Position numbers and translations under genes: made by a program. From positions 9,171,224 through 9,235,223 of the forward strand of contig NZ_JADWYI010000001.1 in assembly GCF_016904885.1 (NCBI RefSeq): a DNA stretch of 64,000 nt. Reading direction: 5' to 3'. Positions 35,026 to 43,720 of the stretch are shown piece by piece. This DNA comes from Archangium primigenium. Lineage in GTDB: Bacteria > Myxococcota > Myxococcia > Myxococcales > Myxococcaceae. The notes beneath the pieces are model-generated. The model searched no databases. It saw only the letters and a program-made list of their open reading frames with translations, and had not been told where the DNA came from. How positions within the stretch are numbered: position 1 is the first letter of the stretch; the number at the start of each line of letters is the position of its first letter.

Positions 35026-35802
35026 TCAGGCCCGCGCGCGCGCGAGGGCGTCCTGGACGCGCCGCACCAGGGCGCGCACGGCCTCGGCCTCCAGGGCGGG
35101 GCCCGGTAGACCCTCGCGCCGCGCGAGCGCGGCATCGATGAGGGAGGGATCCTCCAGCCGCGTGCGGGCCCAGAGCGCCGCTTGACGCTTGGTGCACCAG
35201 TCGCCCGCCTCCACGTGGCGCCAGGCGCGACAGGCATTGAGCACGTTGTTGGGGCTCACGGGCTCCTCGCGGGCATGCCAGGCGAGCAACGCGCTCAGGG
35301 CCTCGAGGATCCACGCCCGAGGCTGGGGCGCGAGCATTTCCCGCGCCGGAGGACCGAGGAGCGCGATCGCGTTCTCACGCGCGACGGCCAGGTCGAGCAC
35401 GAACCAGTGGCCCGGCTCGCCCTCGGGTCCTGGGCTGAAGCGGTGGCTCATGCCCGCGCCCGTATTGAAGTTCAGCTCGAAGCGCGGCTCGCGCGTGGGT
35501 GAGGCCACGGCGTCACGGGCATAGAGCACGAACTCCAACCCCCGCGCGGGACAGGGCAGCACGCGGTGGTCCAAGGCCGCCGCGATGGCCTGCTTCGTCT
35601 CCAATGGAAGCGGGGCCGCGCAGACGGCGATGACATCGATGTCACTGAGGTCGGACTCGTAGCCGCCCAGACTCGCCGAGCCGATGAGATAGACACCCAG
35701 GAGGGCCTCATCCAACAGAGATTGGAGGCGCGCGACGACGTGCGCCGCATAGGCCTGGAGTTCAGGAGCCACGGTCGCGGAAGGAACATGGGGAGAAGTC
35801 AT
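35026..35802 (-). CDS. Aminoglycoside adenylyltransferase-like nucleotidyltransferase
   Basis: 258 aa. The N-terminal nucleotidyltransferase domain has the motif GSASLGGYESDLSDID at 41-56, with Asp54 and Asp56 as metal ligands (GSx10DxD). The C-terminal helical domain (ALLAWHAREEPVSPNNVLNACRAWRHVE) corresponds to DUF4111, as in AadA/ANT(3'') streptomycin-spectinomycin enzymes. Chromosomal members with this layout sometimes confer resistance, but the substrate cannot be read here; the conserved catalytic Glu of AadA could not be placed with confidence. The gene has no mobile-element neighbours. The stop codon of a 46-codon minus-strand frame lies six bases upstream. Confidence 0.82.
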   Translation of the reverse strand: MTSPHVPSATVAPELQAYAAHVVARLQSLLDEALLGVYLIGSASLGGYESDLSDIDVIAVCAAPLPLETKQAIAAALDHRVLPCPARGLEFVLYARDAVASPTREPRFELNFNTGAGMSHRFSPGPEGEPGHWFVLDLAVARENAIALLGPPAREMLAPQPRAWILEALSALLAWHAREEPVSPNNVLNACRAWRHVEAGDWCTKRQAALWARTRLEDPSLIDAALARREGLPGPALEAEAVRALVRRVQDALARARA

Positions 35803-35808
35803 GGAGCC

Positions 35809-35949
35809 TCACGGAAGGAAGACAGGGTCGGTCGCCAGGCGCATCGTCTCCAGGGCCAACGACGTCACGACGTCCAGCGCCCGACGGAAGTCTCCCGGAG
35901 AGCGAGCGAGCGGGCGGCCGATGACGAGAAAAACATCCCACTCCCGCAT
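35809..35949 (-). CDS. Possible small protein or gene fragment before the nucleotidyltransferase
   Basis: A 46-codon frame starting MREWDVFLVIGRPLARSPGD and ending six bases before the nucleotidyltransferase start. Its composition (alternating hydrophobic segments, ALDVVTSLALETMRLATDP) looks more like protein than chance, and the frame stays open another 14 codons upstream without a Met. It could be a real small gene co-transcribed with its neighbour or the tail of a lost gene. Nothing identifies it. Confidence 0.2.
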   Translation of the reverse strand: MREWDVFLVIGRPLARSPGDFRRALDVVTSLALETMRLATDPVFLP

Positions 35950-36130
35950 AGGTCCCAGAGCCTGGGTATCGATTTGTGACCGCCCACAAAGTTAAACATT
36001 GCCCCTCAAACCACCGAAATTCCCATTCATTCACCCGGGGAAATGAAAGGGATTCACTCCAGGGTTGGAAGCCCCGTCGCGGATGCCATTGGCCTCGTCC
36101 GCGCCCCCAATCCACAGGAGTCGCATTCAC

Positions 36131-36991
36131 ATGACGAAGTTCTTCGCGGGCAAGACGTTGGCGGTTCGGTTGCGCATGTCTTCCATGGCCACCGGCCTGG
36201 GGATTCTCGCCAGTGTGGCGGGAGGGCTCTCGCTCCAGACCCAGGCCCGGGCCCAGGACAACCAGAGCCGGACGCTCATCACGAACGTGGACGTGGACAC
36301 CACCCAGCGCCTGATGTTCATCCATGGCCGTCAGTTCTCGACCACCACGGGCGCCGCCCCCGTCGTCCGGGTCGCGGAGATTGGCCTGACGGTCAAGACC
36401 TACGGCTCCTCGACCGTTGTGGTCGAACTGCCCCCCGCGTTCCTGCAGCCCGGCTCCTATCTGCTGACGCTGTCGACCGGTCCCAACCTGGATCAGAACG
36501 ACGCCTTCGACGTGACCATCGGAACGACCGGTCCAAAGGGAGACACGGGGGCACAGGGTCCGCAGGGCCCCAAGGGAGACACCGGGCCGCAGGGCTTCAA
36601 GGGAGACACCGGAGCGCAAGGTCCGCAGGGCCTCCAGGGACCCAAGGGAGACACCGGAGCGCAAGGCCCGCAGGGCGTCCAGGGCATTCAGGGGCTCAAG
36701 GGGGACACGGGGGCGCAGGGGCCCGCGGGAACGCCGCGGTCCTTCTCCTGCCGCTATCCCACCGGTGCCACGGTGAACAGCTACAGCTACCCCGGCTCCT
36801 ACGTGGGCTGTCTTCCCGGAGAGTTCCTGACGGGTGGGGCGTGCACCGTGCCGTCTGGCTCCCAGACGATTGGCGCGGAGGGCACGATCACGACGGTGAG
36901 TGGCAGCGTCGTCTATGCGTGCGTCCTGGCGGGCCCCTCGTCCACTACCGCCAAGGTCCGCGCCGAGGGCATCTGCTGCAAGATGTATTGA
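36131..36991 (+). CDS. Secreted collagen-like repeat protein
   Basis: 286 aa. Start 36131 gives a signal peptide ([20 protein letters not shown]). Residues ~45-130 form an IPT/TIG-like beta-sandwich ([20 protein letters not shown] to [10 protein letters not shown]). Residues 134-202 are 23 uninterrupted Gly-x-y triplets with repeated [12 protein letters not shown] units, the hallmark of bacterial collagen. The C-terminal ~80 residues contain Cys residues ([33 protein letters not shown]) and may trimerise or be disulphide-linked. Expected outside the cell as a rod-like trimer. The 181 bases upstream to 35950 are A/T-richer than the surroundings and probably hold the promoter, but no clear boxes were found. 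Confidence 0.88.
   Translation: MTKFFAGKTLAVRLRMSSMATGLGILASVAGGLSLQTQARAQDNQSRTLITNVDVDTTQRLMFIHGRQFSTTTGAAPVVRVAEIGLTVKTYGSSTVVVELPPAFLQPGSYLLTLSTGPNLDQNDAFDVTIGTTGPKGDTGAQGPQGPKGDTGPQGFKGDTGAQGPQGLQGPKGDTGAQGPQGVQGIQGLKGDTGAQGPAGTPRSFSCRYPTGATVNSYSYPGSYVGCLPGEFLTGGACTVPSGSQTIGAEGTITTVSGSVVYACVLAGPSSTTAKVRAEGICCKMY
36530..36736. repeat. Collagen triplet repeat region
   Basis: 23 consecutive Gly-x-y codon triplets inside the collagen-like gene. A nine-base unit encoding GDTGAQ/GPQ recurs with small variations, so the length is likely to vary between strains. Confidence 0.9.
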
Positions 36992-37004
36992 GGCGTCGCG
37001 CGGG

Positions 37005-37040
37005 CAAAAGAAAAGGGCGTCAGACCGGAGTCTGACGCCC
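37005..37040 (-). terminator. Terminator of tRNA-Phe (bidirectional)
   Basis: GGGCGTCAGAC (37015-37025) pairs with GTCTGACGCCC (37030-37040) around CGGA. On the minus strand it is followed by CTTTTCTTTT, the classical form, so it ends the tRNA. It can also stop the collagen-like transcript coming from the left. Confidence 0.88.
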
Positions 37041-37059
37041 TCGAATTCTTCCTGCTGTG

Positions 37060-37132
37060 TGCCCAGGGGCGGAATCGAACCACCGACACGGGGATTTTCA
37101 ATCCCCTGCTCTACCAACTGAGCTACCTAGGC
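37060..37132 (-). tRNA. tRNA-Phe (GAA)
   Basis: 73 bases. The acceptor stem is GCCTAGG with CCTGGGC (one U-G pair), discriminator A, no encoded CCA. D-loop GGTAGCTCAGTTGGTAGAGC, anticodon stem-loop GGGGA-TTGAAAA-TCCCC with anticodon GAA, and T-arm GGTTCGATTCC. All cloverleaf parts are present. Confidence 0.96.
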
Positions 37133-37264
37133 GTGCCTCGCGACCGCTTGAAGCGAGAGACGGTTTACGGCGGCTGGGTCCTCGCGTCAAGCATCTTCTT
37201 CGCCCCGCCCCTTCCCTCCCCCGCCCGCCTCCGTTATCCCGGTCGCCCCCCTGGAGGGCGTCCC

Positions 37265-38161
37265 GTGAGCTGGCTCAACTACCACCACCTCCTCTACTTC
37301 TGGACCGTGGCCCGCGCCGGCTCCATCGCCAAGGCCAGCCAGGAGCTGCGCCTCGCCCAGCCCACCATCAGCGCCCAGCTCAAGCTGCTCGAGGACTCGC
37401 TCGGCCACAAGCTGTTCGAGCGCCAGGGCCGCCGCCTGGTCCTCACCGACGTGGGCCGCACCGTGCTGCGCTACGCCGACGACATCTTCCGCCTGGGCAA
37501 CGAGCTCACCCACGCCGTCAACGGTCTGCCCTCCGGCCAGCGCCTGCGCTTCGCCGTGGGCGTCACCGACGTGGTGCCCAAGCTCGTCGCCGAGAGCCTG
37601 CTCCACCCCGCCTTCGAGGCCTTTCCCGACATCCACATCACCTGCCGCGAGGGCCCCCTCCCCCAGCTCCTCGCCTCGCTGGCCCTGCACGAGCTCGACG
37701 TCGTCCTCTCGGACACGCCCTCCTCCGAGCCCGTCAGCGTCCGCTCCTTCAACCACCTGCTGGGCACCTGCGGCGTGTCCTTCTTCGCCGCCCCGCGCCT
37801 GGCGCCCCTCGCCCGGGGTTTTCCCCGCTCGCTCGAGGGCGCGCCCATGCTCCTGCCCTCCGAGGGGTCCTCGGCCCACCGCGCCCTCACCGCCTGGTTC
37901 GAGGCCCGGGGCGTGCGCCCCCTCATCGTCGGAGGCTTCGATGACAGCGCGCTGCTCAGCGCCTTCGGGCAGCGCGGCCACGGCGTCTTCGCCGCTCCGT
38001 CCGTCATCGAGGCCGAGGTCTGCCGCCAGTTCAACGTGTCCGTCCTCGGGCGCACCGGCGACATCGAGACGGGCTTCTACGCCATCTCCGTGGAGCGGCG
38101 CCTGCGCCACCCCGCCGTCGTCGCCATCGCCGAGCGCGCCCGCTCGCACCTCTTCGGATAA
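37265..38161 (+). CDS. LysR-family regulator, NhaR-like
   Basis: 298 aa from GTG 37265 (the protein begins at SWLNYHHLLYFWTVA, the canonical NhaR-type start). Residues 1-65 are the LysR helix-turn-helix: ARAGSIAKASQELRLAQPTISAQLKLLEDSLGHKLFERQG. The effector domain follows, with GVTDVVPKLVAESLLHPAFE and a C-terminal FAAPSVIEAEVCRQF. E. coli NhaR senses sodium and drives the antiporter gene nhaA; no antiporter gene is next to it here, so the targets are unknown. The region upstream to the tRNA (132 bases) is its promoter space. Confidence 0.92.
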   Translation: MSWLNYHHLLYFWTVARAGSIAKASQELRLAQPTISAQLKLLEDSLGHKLFERQGRRLVLTDVGRTVLRYADDIFRLGNELTHAVNGLPSGQRLRFAVGVTDVVPKLVAESLLHPAFEAFPDIHITCREGPLPQLLASLALHELDVVLSDTPSSEPVSVRSFNHLLGTCGVSFFAAPRLAPLARGFPRSLEGAPMLLPSEGSSAHRALTAWFEARGVRPLIVGGFDDSALLSAFGQRGHGVFAAPSVIEAEVCRQFNVSVLGRTGDIETGFYAISVERRLRHPAVVAIAERARSHLFG

Positions 38162-38169
38162 CGCCCGGG

Positions 38170-39888
38170 CTAGGGCGCCCGGTACACCTCGCGGCCGTCC
38201 ACCACCGTGGCCACCACCCGCGCGTCCACCAACGCCCGGGCGTCGTCCTCCACCGGGTCCACCGACAGCGCCGTGAAGTCCGCGTCCCGCCCCACCGCGA
38301 GCCGCCCGCGCCGCTCCTCCGCGAAGGACGCCCACGCCGGCCCTCCGGTGAAGCCCTCCAGCGCCCGCTCGGCCGTCAGCCGCTCCTCGGGCCGCCAGCC
38401 GCCCTCGGGCCGACCCGCCGCGTCCTGCCGCGTGCGCGCCGCGTACAGCCCCGCCAGCACGTCCGGGTTCTCGATGGGAAAGTCGCTGCCCAGCGCCAGC
38501 ACCGCGCCCGCCCGGCGCAGGCTCTCCCAGGCATACGCGCCCACGAGCCGCTCGGCGCCCAGCCGCGCCTCGGCCCAGCCCATGTCGCTCGTGGCGTGGG
38601 TGGGCTGCACGCTCGCCACCAGCTGCGCCGCGCCCAGCTTCTCGATGTCCTCGGGCCGGAGGATCTGCGCGTGCTCCACCCGGTGGCGCAGCGCCTCGGT
38701 GCCCGTCGCCTTCGCGGCGGCGATCAGCGTGTCCACCACCAGCGTGTTCGCCCGGTCCCCGATGGCGTGCACCCCCACCTGGAAGCCCCGCTCCATGAAG
38801 GCATGCACGCGCGCCGACAACTCCTCGGGCGCCATCAGGAGCAGGCCCGTCTCGCCCGGCGCGTCACTGTAGGGCGCGTGCATGGCGGCGCCTCGCGAGC
38901 CCAGCGCCCCGTCCAGCAGCAGCTTCACCGCCTTCATCTCCAGGAGCCGCCCGCTGTAGGGCCCCCGCTCCAGGTACTCGTGGCGCTCCGCGCCCTGGCC
39001 GTCCGCCATGGCGTACACGCGCACCGGCAGCCGACCCAACATGTCCCACGTCTGCAGGAGCCGGAACGTGCGCAGGTCCATGCCCGCGTCGTGCACGCCC
39101 GTGAGCCCCACCTGCGCGCAGCGCTCGAGCGCCGCCGACAGGCGCACCTGGAGCTGCTCGTCCGTGGGCGGCGGCACCACCCCCGCCACCGCGTCCATGG
39201 CGTTGTCCACCAGCACGCCCGTGGGCTCGCCCTTCGCGTCCCGGAGGATGCGGCCGCCCGCCGGGTCCGGCGTGTCCCGGGTGATGCCCGCGCGCCGCAG
39301 GGCCTCGCCATTCACCCAGGCGGCGTGGTGGTCCACCCGCGTGAGGTACACCGGCGTGGTGGGAAAGCGCGCGTCCAGCTCCGAGCGGCCCGGGAACGCC
39401 CCGCCCGGCCAGCCGTTCTGGTCCCAGCCCTTGCCCATGAGCCAGTCGCCCTGGAAGCTCGTGGCGGGCGCCGCGCCCAGCCGCTCGAGGACCTCCGCCA
39501 CCGAGCGCGCCCCCTCCAGCCGCGCCACCGTCAGGCTCTTGCCCAGGCCGCCCAGGTGCGCGTGCGCGTCCACCAGCCCGGGCACCACCACCGCGGCGCC
39601 CAGGTCCACCACCCGGGCCTCGTTCCCCGCGGCCTCGCGCACGTCCTTCTCCGCGCCCACCGCCACGAGCCGCCCCCGGCGCACCGCCAGGGCCTGGGCC
39701 TCGGGCCGCTCCGGGTCCAACGTCCGGATCCTCCGCGCCAGGTAGACCGTCGTCTCCATGCTCACATCCTCGGGCACTCTCCGGACACACGACGGCCCGA
39801 GCGCCAGCACCGCCAGCCCCAGGAGGGCGAGCCGTGCCACGCCTCGGGACCGGGCGGACGGAGGGGGTTGGGCTGAAAGGCGCCACAT
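38170..39888 (-). CDS. YtcJ-like metal-dependent amidohydrolase, lipoprotein
   Basis: 572 aa. The start at 39888 gives an N-terminal signal (LALLGLAVLALGPSC) with an imperfect lipobox; Met at about residue 44 would give a cytoplasmic form. The catalytic body matches the amidohydrolase_3 family: GLVDAHAHLGGLGKSL (HxH), GWDQNGWPGGAFPGRSELDA, TRVDHHAAWVNGEALRRAGI, LLLDGALGSRGAAMHAPYSD, GVHAIGDRANTLV (His), RHRVEHAQIL (His) and LGSDFPIENPDVLAGLYAA (Asp). Family members include N-substituted formamide deformylase; substrates are usually unknown. It converges with the LysR gene nine bases away. Confidence 0.88.
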   Translation of the reverse strand: MWRLSAQPPPSARSRGVARLALLGLAVLALGPSCVRRVPEDVSMETTVYLARRIRTLDPERPEAQALAVRRGRLVAVGAEKDVREAAGNEARVVDLGAAVVVPGLVDAHAHLGGLGKSLTVARLEGARSVAEVLERLGAAPATSFQGDWLMGKGWDQNGWPGGAFPGRSELDARFPTTPVYLTRVDHHAAWVNGEALRRAGITRDTPDPAGGRILRDAKGEPTGVLVDNAMDAVAGVVPPPTDEQLQVRLSAALERCAQVGLTGVHDAGMDLRTFRLLQTWDMLGRLPVRVYAMADGQGAERHEYLERGPYSGRLLEMKAVKLLLDGALGSRGAAMHAPYSDAPGETGLLLMAPEELSARVHAFMERGFQVGVHAIGDRANTLVVDTLIAAAKATGTEALRHRVEHAQILRPEDIEKLGAAQLVASVQPTHATSDMGWAEARLGAERLVGAYAWESLRRAGAVLALGSDFPIENPDVLAGLYAARTRQDAAGRPEGGWRPEERLTAERALEGFTGGPAWASFAEERRGRLAVGRDADFTALSVDPVEDDARALVDARVVATVVDGREVYRAP

Positions 39889-39936
39889 CGGCGGGCGCCA
39901 CTGTGCGCGAGTGGCCCGCGTCTGTCACCCGCGCCC

Positions 39937-40143
39937 TCAGTCCACGGGCGCCACCGGCGTGCCCCCGTCCCCGAACGTCAGGGGACCCGTGGGCCCGGGG
40001 GGATCCGCCGGCACGATGTTGCCGGGGTTCACGTCCCCCGCGCCCTGGATGGGGGTCGCGTACTCCGTGCCGGGCGGCTGCGTCGTCCGGCACGCCACCA
40101 GCCCCACCACCACTCCCACCACGACGAGCAGCCCACGGCGCAT
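39937..40143 (-). CDS. Small proline-rich lipoprotein
   Basis: 68 aa with a lipoprotein signal LLVVVGVVVGLVAC (Cys18) followed by about 50 residues rich in Pro and Gly with no predicted fold (PPGPTGPLTFGDGG). A chain this short and unstructured may be an envelope tether. It is 48 bases upstream of the amidohydrolase and on the same strand, and divergent from the MerR gene, with 181 bases between their starts. Confidence 0.7.
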   Translation of the reverse strand: MRRGLLVVVGVVVGLVACRTTQPPGTEYATPIQGAGDVNPGNIVPADPPGPTGPLTFGDGGTPVAPVD

Positions 40144-40261
40144 GCGTTCTCCTCTGGAAAGGACCTCGTCCCACCGTAGGAACGCCCCCCGCCCCTCGCA
40201 ACGCATGGCCCCCCGCGCCCTGTCCGGCTTCGTCCGACATCGGATGCAGGCCCCGGCAACA

Positions 40262-40319
40262 TGACAGTGACGATTCGACAGCGGCTTCTTGACACCTGAA
40301 CTGTCACAACCTACTGTCA
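40262..40319 (+). promoter_or_regulatory. MerR-gene promoter with three ACTGTCA sites
   Basis: A near-consensus promoter: TTGACA (40289-40294), 17-base spacer, TACTGT (40312-40317). ACTGTCA occurs at 40300-40306 and 40313-40319 in the same orientation, and inverted as TGACAGT at 40262-40268. The second copy overlaps the -10. The predicted start point (~40324) leaves almost no leader before GTG 40325. Confidence 0.65.
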
Positions 40320-40324
40320 GGTTC

Positions 40325-40786
40325 GTGAGCACGGCGAAGACACAGGTGGGATGGAAGCTCTCGGAGCTGGCCGAGGCGGTGGGCGTGAGCGCGCGGACCG
40401 TGCGCTACTACGTGCAGCGGGGGCTCTTGCCAGCCCCTCCCTTCAAGGGGCCGGACACGGTGTACGGGGAGGAGCACTTGCTGCGGCTCAAGGCCATCCG
40501 GGTGCTCCAGGCCCGGTTCCTGCCGCTCGACGCCATCCAGGCGGAGCTGGCGCGGCTGGACGAGCCCGCCCTGCGCGCGCTCGCCGAGAGCGACGCGGCG
40601 CCGCCGGCCCCCGTGCCGGGCCCCCCCGCGTCGGCCGCGCCCGTCGCGCCGCCCGAGCCGACGCGCTGGCGGCGCTGGGAGCTGGCCCCCGGCCTGGAGC
40701 TGCACCTGGCGGACACGGCGGACACGAAGACCCGGGACCTCGCGGAGCACCTGCGGGCCCTCATCCAGAAGACCGAGGAAAGGTAG
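40325..40786 (+). CDS. MerR-family regulator
   Basis: 153 aa starting at GTG 40325; the promoter just upstream makes an earlier ATG at 40289 untenable. MerR helix-turn-helix at residues ~10-75: WKLSELAEAVGVSARTVRYYVQRGLLP, YGEEHLLRLKAIRVLQ, FLPLDAIQAELARLD. Then a Pro/Ala linker and a short C-terminal segment (WELAPGLELHLAD) rather than a typical effector domain. Because transcription should start at or next to the GTG, the message is probably leaderless. Three ACTGTCA sites around the promoter suggest autoregulation. It ends four bases before the VIT/VWA gene, so the two form an operon and the regulator probably controls it. Confidence 0.88.
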   Translation: MSTAKTQVGWKLSELAEAVGVSARTVRYYVQRGLLPAPPFKGPDTVYGEEHLLRLKAIRVLQARFLPLDAIQAELARLDEPALRALAESDAAPPAPVPGPPASAAPVAPPEPTRWRRWELAPGLELHLADTADTKTRDLAEHLRALIQKTEER

Positions 40787-40790
40787 AGCC

Positions 40791-43313
40791 ATGCACGACG
40801 AGAAGAGTGGTCTGTATACGCGCGGCGGTGCCCAGGTCCCCCTGCAGGGGGTGGAGGTCTCCGGAGAGCTGTTGGGAGGCCATGCCCGCGTGCGCGTGAG
40901 CCAGCGCTATCGCAACACCGAGCGGGTCCCCGTCGAGGCCGTGTATGTCTTTCCCCTGCCCTCCGAGGCCACGCTCACCGCGTTCTCGCTCACGTGCGCC
41001 GGGCGGCGCGTGCAGGCCGTGATCCAGGAGCGCGACAAGGCCTTCCAGACGTACGACGACGCGGTGACGGCGGGCCATGGCGCGGCGCTGCTCGACCAGG
41101 AGCGGCCCAATGTCTTCACCGCCCAGGTGGGCAACCTGCTGCCCGACGAGGAGACGCTCGTGGAGGTGGAGTTCCTCCAGGCCATCCAGGTGGAGGAGGG
41201 CTGTGTGCGCTGGGCCCTGCCCACGCTCGTGGCGCCCCGCTACATCCCCGGCACTCCCTCGGGCGACCGCACCGCGCACGGCCACGCCGGGCCCACCGAC
41301 CGCGTGCCCGACGCGGACCGCATCACCCCGCCCGTGGGGGACGCACGCTATGGCCTCACCCTGGACCTGCTCATCGCGCTCGGCCGCGAGGTGGTGGTGG
41401 AGAGCCCCTCGCACGCGATCGCCCTGAGCCGTGAGCCGGGGGGCCTGCGCGTGCGGCTCGCCCGGCCCCACGTGGCGCTGGACCGCGACCTCGTGCTCTC
41501 CATCCGCGGCGCCGACCTGGACGTGCCCTTCACGCCGCTCGTCACCCACCGCCGGGGCGAGGAGCCGGGCACCTTCGCCCTCACCGTGGTGCCGGACCTG
41601 CTGGGCATGGCGCACGCGGGCAAGCGCCAGGAGGTGGTGTTCGTGGTGGACGTCTCGGGCTCCATGGACGGAGAGAGCCTGCCCCAGGCCCAGGGCGCGC
41701 TCAGGCTGTGTCTGCGCCACCTGCGCGAGGGGGACCGCTTCAACGTCATCGCCTTCTCCACCACCTTCACGCTCTTCTCCCCCGAGCCGGTCGTCTTCAC
41801 CCAGCAGACGCTGGAGCGCGCGGACCGCTGGGTGGCGGCCCTGCGCGCCAACGGGGGCACGGAGCTGCTCGAGCCCCTGCGCGCCGCGACGCGGGCGATG
41901 CCCGACGGCGTGGTGGTGCTGCTCACCGACGGGCAGGTGGGCAACGAGTCGGAGATCCTCCAGGCGGTGCTGGCCGAGCGCCGCACGGCGCGCATGTATT
42001 CCTTTGGCATCGGCACCAACGTGAGCGACGTGCTGCTCAAGGACTTGGCGCGGCAGACGGGCGGCGCGGTGGAGTTCATCCACCCCGGCGAGCGCATCGA
42101 CGACAAGGTGGTGGCCCAGTTCTCCCGGGCGCTCGCGCCGCGCGTGACGGACGTGGAGGTGCGCTTCGAGGGCGTGGAGGCCCAGGAGCTGGCGCCCGCC
42201 GAGCCGCCGTCGCTCGTGGACGGCACGCCGTGGAGCCTCATGGGCCGCTACGCCACGCCCGGCACCGGCCGGGTGGTGCTCAAGGGCCGCTCGGGCGCGG
42301 AGACGTTCTCGCTCACCATCCCCGTGACCTTCCCCGCGGCGAGCGATCGCCCCGCGGTGGAGAAGCTGTGGGCCGCCGAGCGCATCCGGAGCTGGCAGGG
42401 CGCCGCGCTCGTGGGCCGGCGCGCCGAGTCGCTCCAGACGCGCATCGTCCAGCTCGCGCTCGCGCATGGCCTGGTCACGCCCCACACCTCGTTCGTGGTG
42501 GTGGAGGAGCGCACCGGGGAGCGCCGCGCCTCGGGCCAGCCGCAGACCCGCGTCATCCCCGTCAACGCGCCCGCCGGCTGGGCGATGTTCGGCGCGTCCG
42601 CCGCCGAGAAGGAGATGGCCGACACCGCCGTCGCGCCCAAGCGCCGGGGCGTGCCCATGGCCAGCGCAGGCGCGCCGCCGCCTCCTCCCGCCCCGGCACC
42701 CGCCGCGGCGCCCGCGTCCGCGAAAGCCAAGGGCTCACTGCTCGGTGGGATGTTCAAGAAGTCCGCCGCGCCCCTGCCGCCCCCGGCCCCGCCCGGCGCG
42801 GCGGCCCCCGCGCCGGCGCCGGCGCTGGAGCAGACGAAGAACGTCCGGTCGAGGCGCGAGTCGTCCGTCGATCGCGTCAAGGACGAGGCGTTCGAGGCCG
42901 AGATGGCCGAGGTGGCCGAGGGCGGTATGGGCGCGAGCGGCGTGGACCTGCTCGGCCAGCAGCTCGCCAGCGGCCTGTGGGCCGGCCAGGGCGCGGGCCC
43001 CGAGCCCGTGCGGCAGGCCCGTGGCACCGCGCTCGCCCTGCTGGAGCTGCTGCGCCAGGGCATCACCAGCACGCACGCGCTGCACGGCGCGCAGGTGAAG
43101 AAGGCGGTGGAGGCGCTGCTCGCGCTCGTGCCCACGCTGGGCGGGGCGTCCGAGGTGGCGGAGCTGGCCCTGGGCGTGGCGTGGCTCGTGTCCTCGGGGC
43201 CGCGCACCCGGGGGCGCATCACCCAGGCCGCCCAGCCCCTGGCCGGCGTGTCCTCGCGGCTGGAGAACGAGGACGCGCTGCGCCAGCACGTGGAAGGGCT
43301 CGCCACGCGCTGA
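40791..43313 (+). CDS. VIT and von Willebrand A domain protein
   Basis: 840 aa. The N-terminal VIT domain (about 5-135: VEVSGELLGGHARVRVSQRY, VFPLPSEATLTAFSL, ERDKAFQTYDDAV) is followed by a VWA domain (about 280-450) with an intact MIDAS: D287-V-S289-G-S291, plus a downstream LLTDGQVGNES. A Pro/Ala-rich stretch (about 625-680) and a helical C-terminal region follow. This is the inter-alpha-trypsin-inhibitor heavy-chain-like architecture found in many bacteria; the protein should bind a divalent metal and a partner protein. No signal peptide is apparent. It is co-transcribed with the MerR gene. Confidence 0.9.
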   Translation: MHDEKSGLYTRGGAQVPLQGVEVSGELLGGHARVRVSQRYRNTERVPVEAVYVFPLPSEATLTAFSLTCAGRRVQAVIQERDKAFQTYDDAVTAGHGAALLDQERPNVFTAQVGNLLPDEETLVEVEFLQAIQVEEGCVRWALPTLVAPRYIPGTPSGDRTAHGHAGPTDRVPDADRITPPVGDARYGLTLDLLIALGREVVVESPSHAIALSREPGGLRVRLARPHVALDRDLVLSIRGADLDVPFTPLVTHRRGEEPGTFALTVVPDLLGMAHAGKRQEVVFVVDVSGSMDGESLPQAQGALRLCLRHLREGDRFNVIAFSTTFTLFSPEPVVFTQQTLERADRWVAALRANGGTELLEPLRAATRAMPDGVVVLLTDGQVGNESEILQAVLAERRTARMYSFGIGTNVSDVLLKDLARQTGGAVEFIHPGERIDDKVVAQFSRALAPRVTDVEVRFEGVEAQELAPAEPPSLVDGTPWSLMGRYATPGTGRVVLKGRSGAETFSLTIPVTFPAASDRPAVEKLWAAERIRSWQGAALVGRRAESLQTRIVQLALAHGLVTPHTSFVVVEERTGERRASGQPQTRVIPVNAPAGWAMFGASAAEKEMADTAVAPKRRGVPMASAGAPPPPPAPAPAAAPASAKAKGSLLGGMFKKSAAPLPPPAPPGAAAPAPAPALEQTKNVRSRRESSVDRVKDEAFEAEMAEVAEGGMGASGVDLLGQQLASGLWAGQGAGPEPVRQARGTALALLELLRQGITSTHALHGAQVKKAVEALLALVPTLGGASEVAELALGVAWLVSSGPRTRGRITQAAQPLAGVSSRLENEDALRQHVEGLATR

Positions 43314-43328
43314 GGCGCACGGCGAGGG

Positions 43329-43354
43329 CCCCGCTCAGCGGCCGCGGAGCGGGG
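43329..43354. terminator. Hairpin at the convergent VIT/VWA and DUF1232 gene ends
   Basis: CCCCGCTC (43329-43336) pairs with GAGCGGGG (43347-43354) across ten bases. It overlaps the end of the DUF1232 gene and has no U-run on either side. Confidence 0.35.
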
Positions 43355-43634
43355 TCCGTCCTCCCGACAGGGGCTCGGACACCGGCGTGGGCCACCCCGA
43401 GGGGCCCGGCTGGTAGTGCTCCAACTCGCGCATCATGAACCAGGCCGCCGCGGACACCACGCCCAGGTCATCCAGCCAGCCCACCAGCGGCAGGAAGTCC
43501 GGAATCACGTCCAGCGGGAAGAAGAAGTAGGCCACCGCGAACAGACCCGCGAACCGCCGCCAGCGGGGAATGCGCGGGTCGCGCACATACCGGAAGAAGC
43601 GCGTGCCGAGGACTCGAAGACCGGAGACGTTCAT
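43335..43634 (-). CDS. DUF1232 (YkvA-like) membrane protein
   Basis: 99 aa. Start 43634 begins MNVSGLRVLGTRFFRYV. The domain motif RWRRFAGLFAVAYFFFPLDVIPDFLPLVGWLDDLGVV is diagnostic of DUF1232 (here positions ~22-60), a short amphipathic or membrane-associated unit seen across bacteria. Function is unknown. The last 20 residues are a Pro/Ser tail. Confidence 0.88.
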   Translation of the reverse strand: MNVSGLRVLGTRFFRYVRDPRIPRWRRFAGLFAVAYFFFPLDVIPDFLPLVGWLDDLGVVSAAAWFMMRELEHYQPGPSGWPTPVSEPLSGGRTPLRGR

Positions 43635-43720
43635 GCCCCTGTCTACGCGGGGCGCCCCACCCCATTGCGCGGGGCGCCCGGGGCCGTCTGGCCGCCCGCC
43701 CGCCAGGCGGCCCTCGGGGC

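Noticed and set aside
35026-35802. Acquired antibiotic-resistance cassette
   Set aside because: No integron attachment site, insertion sequence or composition change around the gene; it looks chromosomal.
36530-36736. Regular repeats considered as a CRISPR array
   Set aside because: They encode in-frame Gly-x-y triplets and have no spacers.
37060-37132. tRNA gene as an integration site for a mobile element
   Set aside because: No integrase gene or repeat of the tRNA 3' end was found on either side.
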